From positions 3,771,501-3,835,500 of the forward strand of contig OZ037768.1 in assembly GCA_964035545.1 (NCBI GenBank): a stretch of 64,000 nt of DNA, given 5' to 3'. The translations under genes and the position numbers were made by a program. Positions 51,931 through 64,000 of this stretch are shown piece after piece (position 1 is the first letter of the stretch; each line of letters begins with the position of its first letter). The stretch comes from Bugula neritina. Taxonomy: Eukaryota > Bryozoa > Gymnolaemata > Cheilostomatida > Bugulidae. The notes beneath the pieces were generated by a model. The model was not told the DNA's origin, did not search any database, and was given only the letters and a program-made list of their open reading frames with translations.

Positions 51931-52524
51931 TCTTGATCATGGCATGGTCGTGTTTACTAAAGTAAATTGTCTACATACACAGAAAGATTTACAATCCAAT
52001 GAGTGAATGTTACATTCACTTGTTTCCCGCAATGGAATGTGATAGGTTAGACAGTTGACAAACCAGAATCATATACTGGAATGAAGACAACGAATAGAGA
52101 AGAAGGTGGACGGCTAGCTTCTTTGAAAAGAGGACCGAGAGCGGGTTTGATTCTCTTATGTTCCAGCACACTGCAAATACCCCGATTTTACTAATTCGCT
52201 TTTTAAATTCGATCTCATACTGAACAACCATGAGGAGTGTAGTATATGTCTCAAGGTCATACCAGTGTCATGTTTATCTTTATGTACGCAAAACTTTATC
52301 GCCAACACCCTAGACTCGTTGCATGCATACATTGTCATTGTGATTGCACTTTGCAGGCTGCACACAATGAATTAACTGTTTGGATTTTCAGGATTTGTCA
52401 ATTAAATTAGAAATCGTCAACACCACCATATTATAAATATAATCAATAATGCCGTTATCAGCGGTTGTTAAACTTACTACTTCAAGTTTAACCGTTTATA
52501 TTTACTATTTTAATTTAGGTTTAT

Positions 52525-53310
52525 ATTTAATTTAGTTTGACTAATACTAATAGTAATACTAATAGTATTACTAATAGTAATACTTATAGTTAATGTTATA
52601 CTTATAGTTATACAGTTATACTAATAGTAATACTAATAGTGAGTGTAACACTAATAGTAATAGTAATAGTAATACAGTAATACTAATACTCTAATAGTAA
52701 TAGTAATGACTAATAGTAAATCTGTAAATGTAATACTAACACTTTGACTTATACTTATAATAATAGTTATACTAATACTAATAGTAATAGTAATAGTAAT
52801 ACTTTCACTTTTAGATTATTCTATTTAATTTTATTACTATTAGTATTACTATTACTATTAGTATTAGATTACTGATTACCATTGTGATTATGATCAGGAT
52901 TATGATCATGATGATCACTATCACTTCATTATGATTATTATTATGATTATCACATTATCATTATGGTTATCAATGTATCATTATGATTGAATATTTAAGA
53001 CTATTTTTTTATTTTTGCTTTGTTTTGTTTTAATTTCATCATAAAGTTTGATTAAGAAAGTGGGGAAAATATGGGGATCACCCAAAGGCAAAAAGAAGTA
53101 ATACTAATACTAATAGTAATGACATTAACTTTAAGTTTAACATTTATTTTACATTAATTACAATTATTAATAACTAATAAGTAACTAGCAAAACTTAAAG
53201 TTGAACTGAATGTTTATCACTGAATAAGTGAATGTTTATGTTTATTATGGCCATAATCGTAATGATAAAAAAATAAAAATTAGGTTCATAATCAAAATCA
53301 TAATCATAAT
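52525..53310. repeat. 6-bp-periodic S-W5 tract F (clearest example)
   Basis: From about 52540, C or G recurs every six bases for nearly 200 bp while the A/T word between changes from TAATA to TATTA, TTATA and back. After 52860 the words become C/G-ATTAT and C/G-ATAAT. TAAT cores are dense throughout. Confidence 0.8.
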
Positions 53311-55026
53311 GATGTTGCTTTTGCCACTAGACTGAAAGTGAATAAGAGTAACTGTAAGTAAATGTGTGCGATAATTAAACATATTTTTAGTAAGTTTTAT
53401 CAATATTATTATCTGTATTGATAAAATTTTCACTATTTCAGAATTATAGCTTGGGTTGTTAGAATTAAAAAGTACAGTACATGGTTTTTGAAAAAGCTGC
53501 CAGTGTGTCATAAATCATGATGCATTATTTCGTGTGTGTTGAATTTACCCTTTTAGTTTAGATTTTAGTGTTCAGTAATAAGCACAATGTTAATGTATTT
53601 TTAATGCTAGTGCAAATATTAGTTTAAAACATATACTTGAAGTTAATGTGTTTTGGATATTTATAGCTCAGGGCAGAATTTCTATTCAAAAATTTAATAT
53701 TGCCTAAGTATTAATTTTTTCAATTGTCATATCTTTATAACTTTATTTCTCTGTTATTCCTAATTATTTTAGACTATGTCAGTATGTGTATGAAGATGGT
53801 ATTGCTCCATTTGAATACTTTCTAACACATTACGTTTATGCATTATTGAATTGTTTACATATACATGTATTTTGACTATAAGCTAAATACAAATTCAGGG
53901 CAGTATGCCCAAGCATGTTGGTTTTATAATACATTTTGTGCATTCATATCTTAAATTAATTCGGAATGGTGACTCACTTGTCTAGAGTATTTAAAACAAG
54001 ATGTCATAAGCATGTTGCTAACAAAACTGAAACAAAAGTCTCCATTTATCTAAATGGCGCTTCATGGTGCAAATGACTTTGTCTCATCTAGCTCTGAGAT
54101 TTTGCCCATTATAATAACTTGATCAGCAAGAAAAGTTGCTTTTTTATTTATCTATTTCATTTCATGTGACTTAGTATTCAAGATTTTTAAGCTTTTTAGC
54201 TTTGCTTTTTTAGGGGAAGCTCTTAATTGTTACATACTTTGTAAGTTTTGTTTGATACTTGACATCACATGGTTTAAAAACAAATAAATTTGTAAACTTC
54301 TGGCTTTTGAGAGTTGTCCTTTTTAAGACAGACAACTCCTTTGTTATATTTAGAGCTTATATCCAATTAAATCCAAGTGTTTTTTCTACTGATTTCTAAT
54401 ACAATTAGAAAATTATTAAAACAATTGATAAATCTTCTCTGAGTAAATTTAAAAGTGCTGAATTTCGAACAATTGATTGATGCAGCTTACCTGGTAATGG
54501 CAACTTGAAACGTAGTCAATATGGGATGATAATGCATTTATTGTTATAATCTGGATAATGCACTGCATTATTTTCCTGACTTCATAGAAATGACTCGTGT
54601 TCACTGAACCATTACTGGAAATGTAGTTATTCATCTAACGAATCATCAAAAGATACACTCATCTCTGTTATAGTCAATCGTAAGCTTTGAGTATTTACTT
54701 AACAGCTTCCATTTCAGAGAGTGACTTTTTTTTATTCTGTATGTATTTACCTAATATTTTGTTTTACAGATCTATATTTTCAAAGCACTTTAAGCTAAAT
54801 CTAAACTAAATATTCAACTTGTTTATTTTTGGCAAATTTCTAATTTGTTTGACTTTCTAAACGCACTTTGTTAATCTTTAAGTATTCTGTTTCAGATTTG
54901 TAATTAAGTTTAAGCTAACTAAAATATTGTAGCTTGTTGTCTGGTAAACATTTTGTTTTGTATCTCATTTTTAAGTCTCATAGACTGTTATTTTTATGCT
55001 CTCAAGGGTTTGGCTCTAGAGTCAAT

Positions 55027-58000
55027 ATGATGATACCTGATGTAGTTCTGGGAATAGTAGTTGGAGTAGCTGTGGTGATCCTAGTAGTTAGTAGCATAGT
55101 CATCGCTATACTTGTCAGAAAGAAATGCCGAAAAAAGAAAGAAGACGCTGAAGTCCAGAACAAGTAAGTGGAAAGCTAAACCATTGCTTCTGAGCTATGA
55201 ACTTTAGGCATAACTGTATTTATCATAATATTAAATCTTGCTTGCAAACTTGTAAGGGAGGCTTATATGGCCTCATATAGTAATTTAGTAATACGTACAT
55301 ATAGTATATACTTATATCTAGTGTGTAAACATTTAGTGTACCTTTATGTAGCCGAGAGAGTGATATTGAAGCTGCCACACAAAGGTAGAGTATGTGTATA
55401 TCTTAGGCAGCTACGCTTGGCTTATTTAATACCTGTACTATAGTAAGGGGCATGTGGCTTATAATATACTTGGTAAGGTGGTATAGTGGAACTAGTAGTG
55501 GACTGGAGGATATCCCAGTAACCTTAGGACAGGCACTGATATTGACCATGTGATAAATTGGTATTAATGGCAATTATTGTAACACATGTTTATTAACACT
55601 GCTTCCATGTTCCGGTGTAATGCTTAGTATCTCTTGAAAATAGCAAAATAATATGCTTGCATTGTTGCAGCAATTTGTTTCTTTCTTCTGCTGTATATGG
55701 AAGTTCAGAGGAAAAATAAAGTGACCCATGTTTATATCACTTTATTACATCATATTGTATGTGCCTCGTACCTTGTAAATGCTAAGATACTTAACCCCAA
55801 TGCTTATGACTGTTGGCAGGATTATCAACTAATAGGATATTTATCTAACATTTACTATTTACATGGTTACAAACCTGTGGAGTAAATATCTGTTTACAGC
55901 TGCCCCTAGAGTTGTTTAACTGGATAGAGAAGTTAAACAATGTGCCAGCCTTTTATTTAAAACCTTGAAGTATGCCAAGTTTAGTTATGCATAAAGTAGT
56001 CCACGAAGCTTTAACTTATGTATGCCAGGAAGTCTTGTCATCATATATCGGAATACTTCAGTCATTTATATGTGCATTTTTCAAAGAGAGAGAGAGAGTT
56101 TTAATTAAGTAGCTCCCATATTTGCTGATTCTGTCAGCACCGGGATAGTTTTAATAATTAATCTTTTATTTACTGAAATATTTTTATAGTCAGTCATGTT
56201 GAGCTTTCAGGTACTTAAGCTGGTGATGGTGTTTATACCTTCACATTACTTAGTATTACGTTGCTAGTTAGTTGGCTAATGCTGCTATCATCTCCTGCTT
56301 TCCTCTCTGCTTAGTATCTTAGTCCTAGTAGCTTGATGTCTACTGTATCTCCATCTCTCTGCTTAGTATCTTAGTCCTAGTAGCTTGATGTCTACTGTAT
56401 CTCCATCTCTCTGCTTAGTATCTTAGTCCTAATAGCTTGATGTCTACTTTAACTTGTATCATCTCTTAGTTGTAACAACCTGATGTCTACTGCAAGAATG
56501 CCCTGAATATTATTTTACATTTAGTGGTTTTACAAAGTGCATTTCAGTATTCCAAGAGCATGCCTAGTCTATAGGTTTATCATTCAATTCAGTCACTTTA
56601 TTGCCGTTATAATACGCATGCATCTGTTTATAGTCAGTTGATAGACGAAGATTGTGGTGATGATATATCCATATCATTAGACAATGTGATGAAAGATGAT
56701 GTGTGGATAGATGATATGACGTAAGTGTAGTCAACTCTATTTAGTAGTGCTAACAGATTTCACTCCTCAGAAATTTAATACATGTCTCTCAGGTATCCTC
56801 AGTTATAGCTTTTTCTTTATCTGAGTTTTACTGTTAGGTGATGACTCTACTTTTTAATCCAAGTTTTCACATTGTAAAGCTTTTTCATTCTCTATAACAA
56901 TGATGATAAAAAGAAATAATTTTAACATTTGTATTCACTAGTTTAGATTACCACCTGGCATATGGCTGCAGAAACAAGCCACATGTCACGTTTACTAAAA
57001 CATTGTCTGCATTTTAATTGTAAAATATATTGCGATGGATGGCAGTTCTCCAACATAACACAGTGAATGTTCTATGATGAAAACTGTAATTAGACATGTT
57101 GAAGTAGATATCCTCCATTCTGACGAATTCAGTAAAAGAATTGAACTTCTTCAACTTATCGAAATAGCTCAACATTATCTCTGCCAACCACTGCTTAACT
57201 TACTGCTCTAGTCATGACCATTTCTCTGTAAGAGAGTGTAGGAAGGTTAGTTTCCTTTTCTCTTAGAACCTTCTAGTTATTCTCCTATTTGTTGTGTTGC
57301 AGAGGCATCATGAATCACTGTATTCCAATTCTCAAAGGATGTCATGACTTAACATCTAGACTTGTTCCAATCACTAGAGATCAGTGTAAAACTGATCAGC
57401 AGAGTAAGAAAGTGGAGGTCTTTGCTACTAAAATTGAGCCAGCTTTAGAAGGGGTGGTACAATTACTAGACGAACCACTGGACCCCCGACTTGTTGAAGC
57501 TAGGTTAGTCATGACTTATGATCTCTTTATATAAATTGTATTTGTGTTATCAAGTGTGATAATTAATATAAAGTGTAAATAAAAACCATGAAAATATTAT
57601 TAAATGGCATAAACAAAAATTTATTTTAATAAAGTTAAAAAATGCTGTTTTGGCAGCATTTTGTTCAATTATCAAGCAAATTTGTCATCAAAACTATCAT
57701 AGTTTCTTTGCTTTAAGCAGAATTCCGCCATTTGTATGTTTTGTCAGGTAGTTAGGCCTATACAAGGGTTCGAATAAGGTACCTGGGGATGTCCAGGAAA
57801 TGTAATATCATTTGTAAGAGAATTAGCTGCACTTATAAACCAACACCACAACTTTACTGTGGCAAGGTATTGGTTTTAGTGTCAAGGTTTCTCTATTATT
57901 CATGAAGTGTGTGTTATTAAAATGTTATTAATTATAATTGTCAAGTTTAACCAAGGGGATATTTTCTAATAAATGTTGTCTGCTTTAGTGATATTTGGAA

Positions 58001-61000
58001 GTAATGAATGTTCAATATTATTGTTTAATACTAATAGACATTGTCAGTGTTTTTATACATTTGAGTGTATATTCACTCTGACTTACCTGACTATGAATGT
58101 ATGAATTTTATTTTGCAGTTTTTGAAATGTTTTATTGAAGCCTCTCAGGATTTTTGGTGCCATCTTTTATTTATGTTTCAATTAGTTGTATGTTGAAGTT
58201 GCTCAAAGACAATGTTTTCTTTGCACAGATTTAAAATTATTTATTATAGTATTTATAGGTCATTCGCTAAAATCTTAAATATTAAACTAAGGAAGTTGGT
58301 GTCACTTGTTTTGAAATAATGGACTGAATTTACCATTTTGAATCATCCACTAGAAGAAATTTGTCCTTCATCCAACTTTCTTTCCTGCTGCTTTCTCCCA
58401 CAGACTAGGTTATGGTGCCTAGCGCGTATCAATGTTCAGCTTGTGGGAAGTAGTTTAGTCAAGGGCTTTTATTATCATCTGGTACCATCACTGGAAGCTA
58501 TAGTAGGATTTGCAATGACTAGCCAACTGAGCTGCTTACTTGTAAAATGTGATGCCATTATAGTGAGGATAATAATAAAGTATAGTAGTATTGTGGTGGA
58601 TAATTTAATATAACAGATGTTATTAAACACATGCAGGGATGGCTTTGTCCTGCTATTCACTTCTCTCTGCTTCAATTTTTTTCTACATTATCACCTCTTT
58701 TCACTGTTCATAGGCCTTATTTACATTTTCCAACATGGACTCTATTCTACTGTCCAACATGGACTCTATTCTACTGTCCAACATGGACTCTATTCTACTG
58801 TCCAACATGGACTCTATTCTACTGTCCAACATGGCCTCTATTCTACTGTCCAACATGGCCTCTATTCTACTGTCCAACATGGCCTCTATTTTACTGTCCA
58901 ACATGGACTCTATTCTACTGTCCAACATGGACTCTATTCTACTGTCCAACATTGAATCTATTCTTCTGTTCAACATGGCCTCCTCTAGCAGTTGTAGTTG
59001 AGTCATGCTGGCACTTTGATTGGTTTATTCTGCCGTTATTCTGAGTCATTTCAAATGTTTTTATCAACCTAATCTTAATGTTGAATTGCTACTCGAGAGC
59101 ATCTTCCTGTGATGTTGTCTAACCTTTGCAATTATTTCACAATTTTAGCATTTCCTCCTAGCTAAGTATTGCTTCACTAACGTTTTCGGGACAACTCCCA
59201 CTTATAATGGTTTTTGCTGAGACTGTTGGCACTAACCTGACCCGGTTTACATCCAGAATGTCAGCAAATAATTATCGCTCTACTTTTTTATGAAGCTGTC
59301 TAAATTTTTGACAAAAAAACTTTATTTTTTCCTTATCAGGTTTTATGAAATTAAATTGAGCTCATAATTACAAAACTCAATAAATCTGTCAAAAATACTT
59401 ACATCAAAGTAATGTAACATGTCCTGACATGAAAGCAATTTGTTAATTTCATACCTGACCACAAAGGAATATGTAGAAATAACAACTTAGGAGCATGTCT
59501 CTTGTAGACAGGACACACTAGTATGCAGTTTCCACATGCAGGGGTTAATCCGTGTAATTAATAAATAATTAATGTAATATGGCAGTTGCAACTAAAATGT
59601 TGCATCAATACCAATCTTAAACCATATCATTCCATGTCGACACAAATCTAGGTGATGCATCATTCAGGAATATTCCATGTGCAGCACTATTACCATATCA
59701 TTATACAAACTTCACTCATGCAGTACATGCTAGTGGCAGTTTTAAATTTATTGGGTTTTACTTTACTAACTAACTAAAAGCCCCATAAATTCGCAATACA
59801 AATATAAGAATGACGGTTTAAAATGGCACCAAAGGTCTCACTGCACAAATAGATTTTTGGACCATAATCAAGAATGTCTAAAGAGCAGTTGGATATACAT
59901 AACAATTTTTTTGTAGAAAAATATTTTGTTGCATTTAAAAATCTACTCCAAAGTGATGAAACCTTGAATTTTGCAGTTGCTGAGCTTTTTCACAGCTATA
60001 CCTCACCTATACAGAGTTTTGCTGTATTTCATTTACATAATATCACTTCACCTAGCTAAGTAGCTCATTTCTTACACCACCTAAGGAGCTATACCTCCAA
60101 AGAAAGAGAAAAAAACCGCAGATACATTAGTAAGCTGCATGTGATGTAGAAGATTTACTAGTAGGATAAAGAGTTGTTGAAATAATTTTGCATTAAAGAT
60201 GTATTAACTATGATTGTAGGTGTACATCTCTTTTCTACACAGTATCTAGCTTATGTCTGACAATCAAAAGTGTGTGTGAAGAGGATTCTGGGATAGCTGA
60301 CTGGATAGACACTTCGTTACATGACATAGAAGAGCATCTAAAGGTACAGAGTACTATGCTAGTATATGTAGTAACCCAGGGCCATCGCAATGTGAATTTT
60401 AGACTGTATTATGTAATGCTTATAGAAATGGAGGGGGTAAATATTATCATCAACCTCTTTCTCACAAATTACTTCAAGAAAGAGGGCAGCGGGCAAAATT
60501 TGTGTTTTTCTGCTATAACTCTTATAAGCGCATCATTACTAGTACTAAAGGAAGCTGAAATATTTGTCCGTTTGATGAAATAGCTGTGAATTATAGGTAT
60601 ACTGATGAGCTATATGATGTTTATGTAAATATGTATTTATGTAAACTACTGAGCTATGCAGTTCATTGCAAAAGAGTGTTTTGAAAGATTTTTCGCCACA
60701 TAAAAAATGATGAATTTCACTTTGAAAACAAACTGCAATATTACTATGACAGAATCCCACTGAGAATTAGGAAATTACAAGTACATATTTTACTTTGAGT
60801 AATTCTGGTAGTTATTCATTTCTGAAAAAATGTATACATTTACATATAATAAGATGATGATTGTAGCTGCACAGCAAACTATAGCAACAGTGTTTCAGTA
60901 CTGTTAAGTTTCTGTACTATGAAACATGGCAGTACTCAATAACTTACTTATCCTCATCATTCTTTTATTTTATCATAATATTGTCAGTGAGTGAATAATA

Positions 61001-62478
61001 CTCAGTGATTGAGTAATAGTGAGTGACTGATTGAGTGAGTGAGTGGGTGAGTGAGTGAGTGTGTGAGTGAGTGAGTGAGTGAGTGAGTGAGTGAGTGAGT
61101 GAGTGAGTGAGTGAGTGAGTGAGTGAGTGAGTGAGTGAGTGAGTGAGTGAGTGAGTGAGTGAGTGAGTGAGTGAGTGAGTGAGTATGTGTTTCTAATACT
61201 ATAGGTGTCAATAAAATGTAGGTTTCACACTCAAGTTATTTTCTAGACATTTAGCAGCCATAAGAAAGAATTTGGACACCAGTTGTAATTGGTTGAATGT
61301 TGAAGTAGTCAAGTTTAGTTCTTAACTGAGCCTATTCTAGGTTCAGTAACTAGTGAGAATAATATTGTGACGAATTAGGCAGTCTGTGCTAAAATATTAA
61401 CAGCACATTTGGAGGTCAGCAGGAATACTGTATATATTTCTCAGTCTCAGTTGGCTTATGTAATCATTTCTATCTCCAACCATGTTCAAGGACTTGTCTT
61501 TTATCAGAACTTCTATTAAGGAAGCATTTCCTTATTTAGGCTAATTTAACGTGATGTGTTGGAACATTATGAAATTCCCTTGACTGGGAGAGTGAATAAC
61601 AACATTCAAGGTGCTAGGTTTTATAATACAGTATAACACAATATAATGTAATGTTAATTTAGATTAAGTGTTTTGTTGAAATGTGCTTATGCAGATGCAT
61701 TACTTGGCTTATCTCCTATAAACGTGATGTGCTTTTATTTCTGTGGCAAATTTGAACGATTCCTGACCTTTTATTGTTGTGTCAATATATGTTGAAACTT
61801 GTGGATGAAAATAAACATAGTTGAGTACCATTTTTAGGAAGTGTTACAACAGAGAGAGGGGTGTCTTTAGTTAAAATATGCTTCCTCGGCCTGCTACACG
61901 TTTAACTTTCCTATTTTACTGGGTTCATTCCGTTTACATGAAATTCACAAAACTGAAGCGTGTCCAATATTTTTTTGTAAAACCTTGTCTGACACTTCCT
62001 TGATTTGTATGTGGCTGTGAATAGACCTTATTAACTTTTAAATGACTTGCTGTAGCCAATTATACTAAATTTGTTCTCTTTTTAGGTGCTGCAATCTGAA
62101 ACACAGAAGCTGCACCGACAAATACCTGCTACAGGGGGAGATTCTGACCCGTCCCCACCCAACAGCGATTTATCACTTGGTAGAGCTCGTACTAGCAGGC
62201 GTACCAGTAGCTCTCACACTGACAGTACTGAGTCCGGCATTGATGTGCACACTCCATCAGAGAAAGGCTCTGAGCATTCCCCTCACTCCCCTCTGCAACA
62301 TGAGAATAAATTCCGTACAAATCAACTCACTGATGAATCTGAGTCTAACGCAGACATTAAACATGGTCAAACCAAAGTAGAGATTCATGCAGGCAACAGT
62401 GGCACGGCAGGAGAAGTGATAGAATTGAAATCATTTATTAATGGAGGTTATGTAGGGGAAGCTGCTGTTTACATGTAA
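55027..62478 (+). CDS. TMEM98-like single-pass membrane protein with long Ser-rich tail
   Basis: Exons: 55027-55163, 55352-55384, 56634-56720, 57303-57503, a short unplaced segment, 60243-60343, 62086-62478. A TM helix at about 6-30 (VVLGIVVGVAVVILVV...) is followed by RKKCRKKK, as in TMEM98. The conserved core then appears: DDVWIDDM, IMNHCIPILKGCHDLT, EPLDPRLVEAR, SSLCLTIKSVC, and ADWIDTSLHDIEEHL. Vertebrate TMEM98 is about 226 residues; this model is about 323, because the last exon adds about 110 residues rich in Ser, His and Glu (TSRRTSSSHTDSTESGIDV) ending EAAVYM. Exon 57503 ends in phase 2 and exon 60243 begins in phase 1, so a small exon is missing; 58229-58248 (20 nt) fits the phase and length but is unproven. 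In vertebrates TMEM98 binds MYRF and restrains its self-cleavage. The start could lie further upstream if the 54934 ATG is used. Confidence 0.86.
56304..56447. repeat. 52-bp minisatellite
   Basis: Nearly three copies of a unit containing TCTCTGCTTAGTATCTTAGT and TAGCTTGATGTCTACTG, in the intron between TMEM98-like exons 2 and 3. Confidence 0.92.
58728..58985. repeat. 24-bp minisatellite
   Basis: About eleven copies of a unit containing CCAACATGGACTCTATTCTA. The unit is a multiple of three, so three frames on the plus strand and one on the minus strand stay open for about 90-137 codons. Intronic, not a gene. Confidence 0.95.
60990..61184. repeat. GAGT tetranucleotide microsatellite
   Basis: Almost pure (GAGT)n over about 180 bp in the last TMEM98-like intron. 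Confidence 0.97.
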
Positions 62479-64000
62479 CTTGGTCTGGTAGCACAATTCT
62501 ATTATATATTTTTGCTCAAAACTGTACCTTAATAACAAATATTGCCACTCTACTCTATTTCATATGCATACCAATTTATCATAACATTCCAATTTCATTT
62601 TTGTCAGATGTTTCTATGGCAATGTCAGTAATAATTTCTACTTGTGTCGTCGTAATTGACAGAGTGGTTGCCTTTTTACCTACTTTGCATAATCACTTCA
62701 ATCTCACTTTAGTATTCAGTATTTCAGTGTATCTACATGATAAATGGCACGTTAATAATTCAGTCTTGAACCAGGGTGGCTTGTGCAGTTCCTAACTTCA
62801 CTGATCCTGTTTACTGCCAGTGAATCACCTATGTTTTGTTGGCCGGCTTAGTTTAGAGCAGCTCAGCTATGTCAGATAGGTTGAGTAGATATCAGTGAAG
62901 CTGAGTAGATGTCATTAGATGGGAATGAACAAATTTAGGTGAATATAAACTGAGAACAGTAGCATGACAGGTGATTTTTACTTCTGGCTTAAAATTGAAA
63001 GACTTTAGACTGGGTTATGAAGTAAACAGACATACCTACTAAACTCTAGCGCTAGGACTCAATTATTACTTTTGTCTATCAAGTCATCACTACTTAACTG
63101 TGACTAATCGCATCAAATGCAAATTTTCACATCCATGGAAAAATTGACAGCAGAAAATGTAGCTGTGTTTTAGAGTTACTTTCTCTTTATTTACTGAATA
63201 AACATTTTGATAATTCCATTGTGAGAATACATTTAACTTACACTTGATACTATAAGCATAATAATCATATACTGATTGAATATATTTTATCCCCGTGTAT
63301 ATTTTTGTATATATATAAGTTGTAAATAATTGACGGATATAAATCTTGTTACTTTTCTCTTTTATTCTAGTGTTATCTTCAAAGATTATGCTATGACTAT
63401 TGTGTTCTGTTACTGCAAATAAAGCTCCATGCCGTATTTGCGGAAAATTGGCTTTCGTGTGAGTTAGCTAACTGAGTGTGTGTGTTCCAGCCAGTGTGGT
63501 GCAGCCGGTGAAGTTTTGAGTATTCTGTTTACATATGAACTGAGGAATTTAAGCGAATCATGTCTTTCTAAAGGTTGCATTAGTTCTGAACTGTACCCAT
63601 ACAACTCTGGGAATGCAGAAGCTGCACTAATCAATAACAAATTAATTATTGGAAATTAATTTGAAATTGGTTCTTATTTAATTGGAAATATATTCTTGTA
63701 CACCAAATGGGCTTCTACATTTTCTATAAACAGGAAAATATAACAATTTATCACAAAATATATATAGATATATAACAAAAATAGAATCACACCAACTCAT
63801 CTAAAAACTAATATGAAGATAATGGGACAAAAGAAAGCTTTCGGTCATTCTAGAGGAAGACCATTACATCACCATATATGGCAACAGCACACGACACACA
63901 TTAATCTAACTGTCTAAATGTCTGCCACATTAATATACATATACTTATTGCACAATACTATGTGGTCATGGTGGAACTAAAAGTGTGTCACAACAGCTTC
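62479..64000. other. TMEM98-like 3'UTR and downstream flank
   Basis: No further gene is supported. AATAAA at about 63198 and at 63418-63423 are candidate poly(A) signals; the latter is followed by a GT-rich stretch (TGAGTGTGTGTGTTCC, about 63472-63487), the usual downstream element. Confidence 0.5.
63418..63423 (+). terminator. candidate polyadenylation signal (TMEM98-like gene)
   Basis: AATAAA followed about 50 bp later by a GT-rich element. It would give a 3'UTR of about 1 kb. Confidence 0.45.

Larger units (their letters stand above)
51420..55026. other. divergent intergenic region between NF-YB and the TMEM98-like gene
   Basis: It presumably holds the promoters of both genes. Tracts E (51640-51930) and F (52525-53310) occupy the NF-YB side. 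53300-55000 is plain AT-rich DNA. A 71-codon frame at 52016-52231 has no features. Confidence 0.5.

Noticed and set aside
58338-59044. Open frames including TRLWCLARINV and MDSILLSN repeats
   Set aside because: The first follows a possible acceptor but does not match the TMEM98 family and breaks phase; the second is the 24-bp minisatellite.
61002-61211. Minus-strand Leu-Thr-His-Ser repeat frame
   Set aside because: Translation of the GAGT microsatellite.

Overview
The window is nuclear DNA of an animal. It is AT-rich and intron-rich (GT-AG introns from about 80 bp to 3.5 kb), with abundant micro- and minisatellites and short non-autonomous transposon-like repeats. Most recognisable genes are typical metazoan genes (BICC1, TBC1D20, FITM, TMEM98, NF-YB, eIF3c). 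The protein divergence and the character of the sequence would suit an early-branching animal such as a sponge, but that lineage is an inference and was not tested.

Layout: 1-2453 is repeat-bearing intergenic DNA. 2454-7053 (minus) holds exons of an unrecognised gene with a C-terminal death-like domain and an upstream part that resembles ZU5/UPA modules. 7054-13987 is a long gene-poor stretch whose right half is made of 6-bp-periodic AT-rich tracts. 13988-18597 (plus) is TBC1D20, a Rab1 GAP, in eight exons. 19782-37278 (plus) is BICC1, a KH/SAM RNA-binding protein, in about 21 exons. 38924-39718 (minus) is an intronless FITM lipid-droplet/ER gene. 41778-48069 (minus) is eIF3c in 17 exons. 49976-51419 (minus) is NF-YB in five coding exons. 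55027-62478 (plus) is a TMEM98-like gene with an unusual Ser-rich tail. The rest, to 64000, is its 3' flank.

The genes are unrelated housekeeping or developmental loci and show no sign of an operon or pathway cluster. Coding exons were joined by hand, using splice consensus, reading phase and agreement with known family lengths; every junction in TBC1D20, eIF3c and NF-YB keeps phase. Weaker joints are flagged: two in the BICC1 linker, one tiny TMEM98 segment and one exon junction of the death-domain gene.

The most unusual non-coding signal is a set of intergenic tracts with one G or C every six bases separated by five-base A/T words (for example C-TAATA-G-TAATA). The A/T word changes along a tract while the 6-bp register persists. 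The main tracts lie in the 5' flanks of genes.
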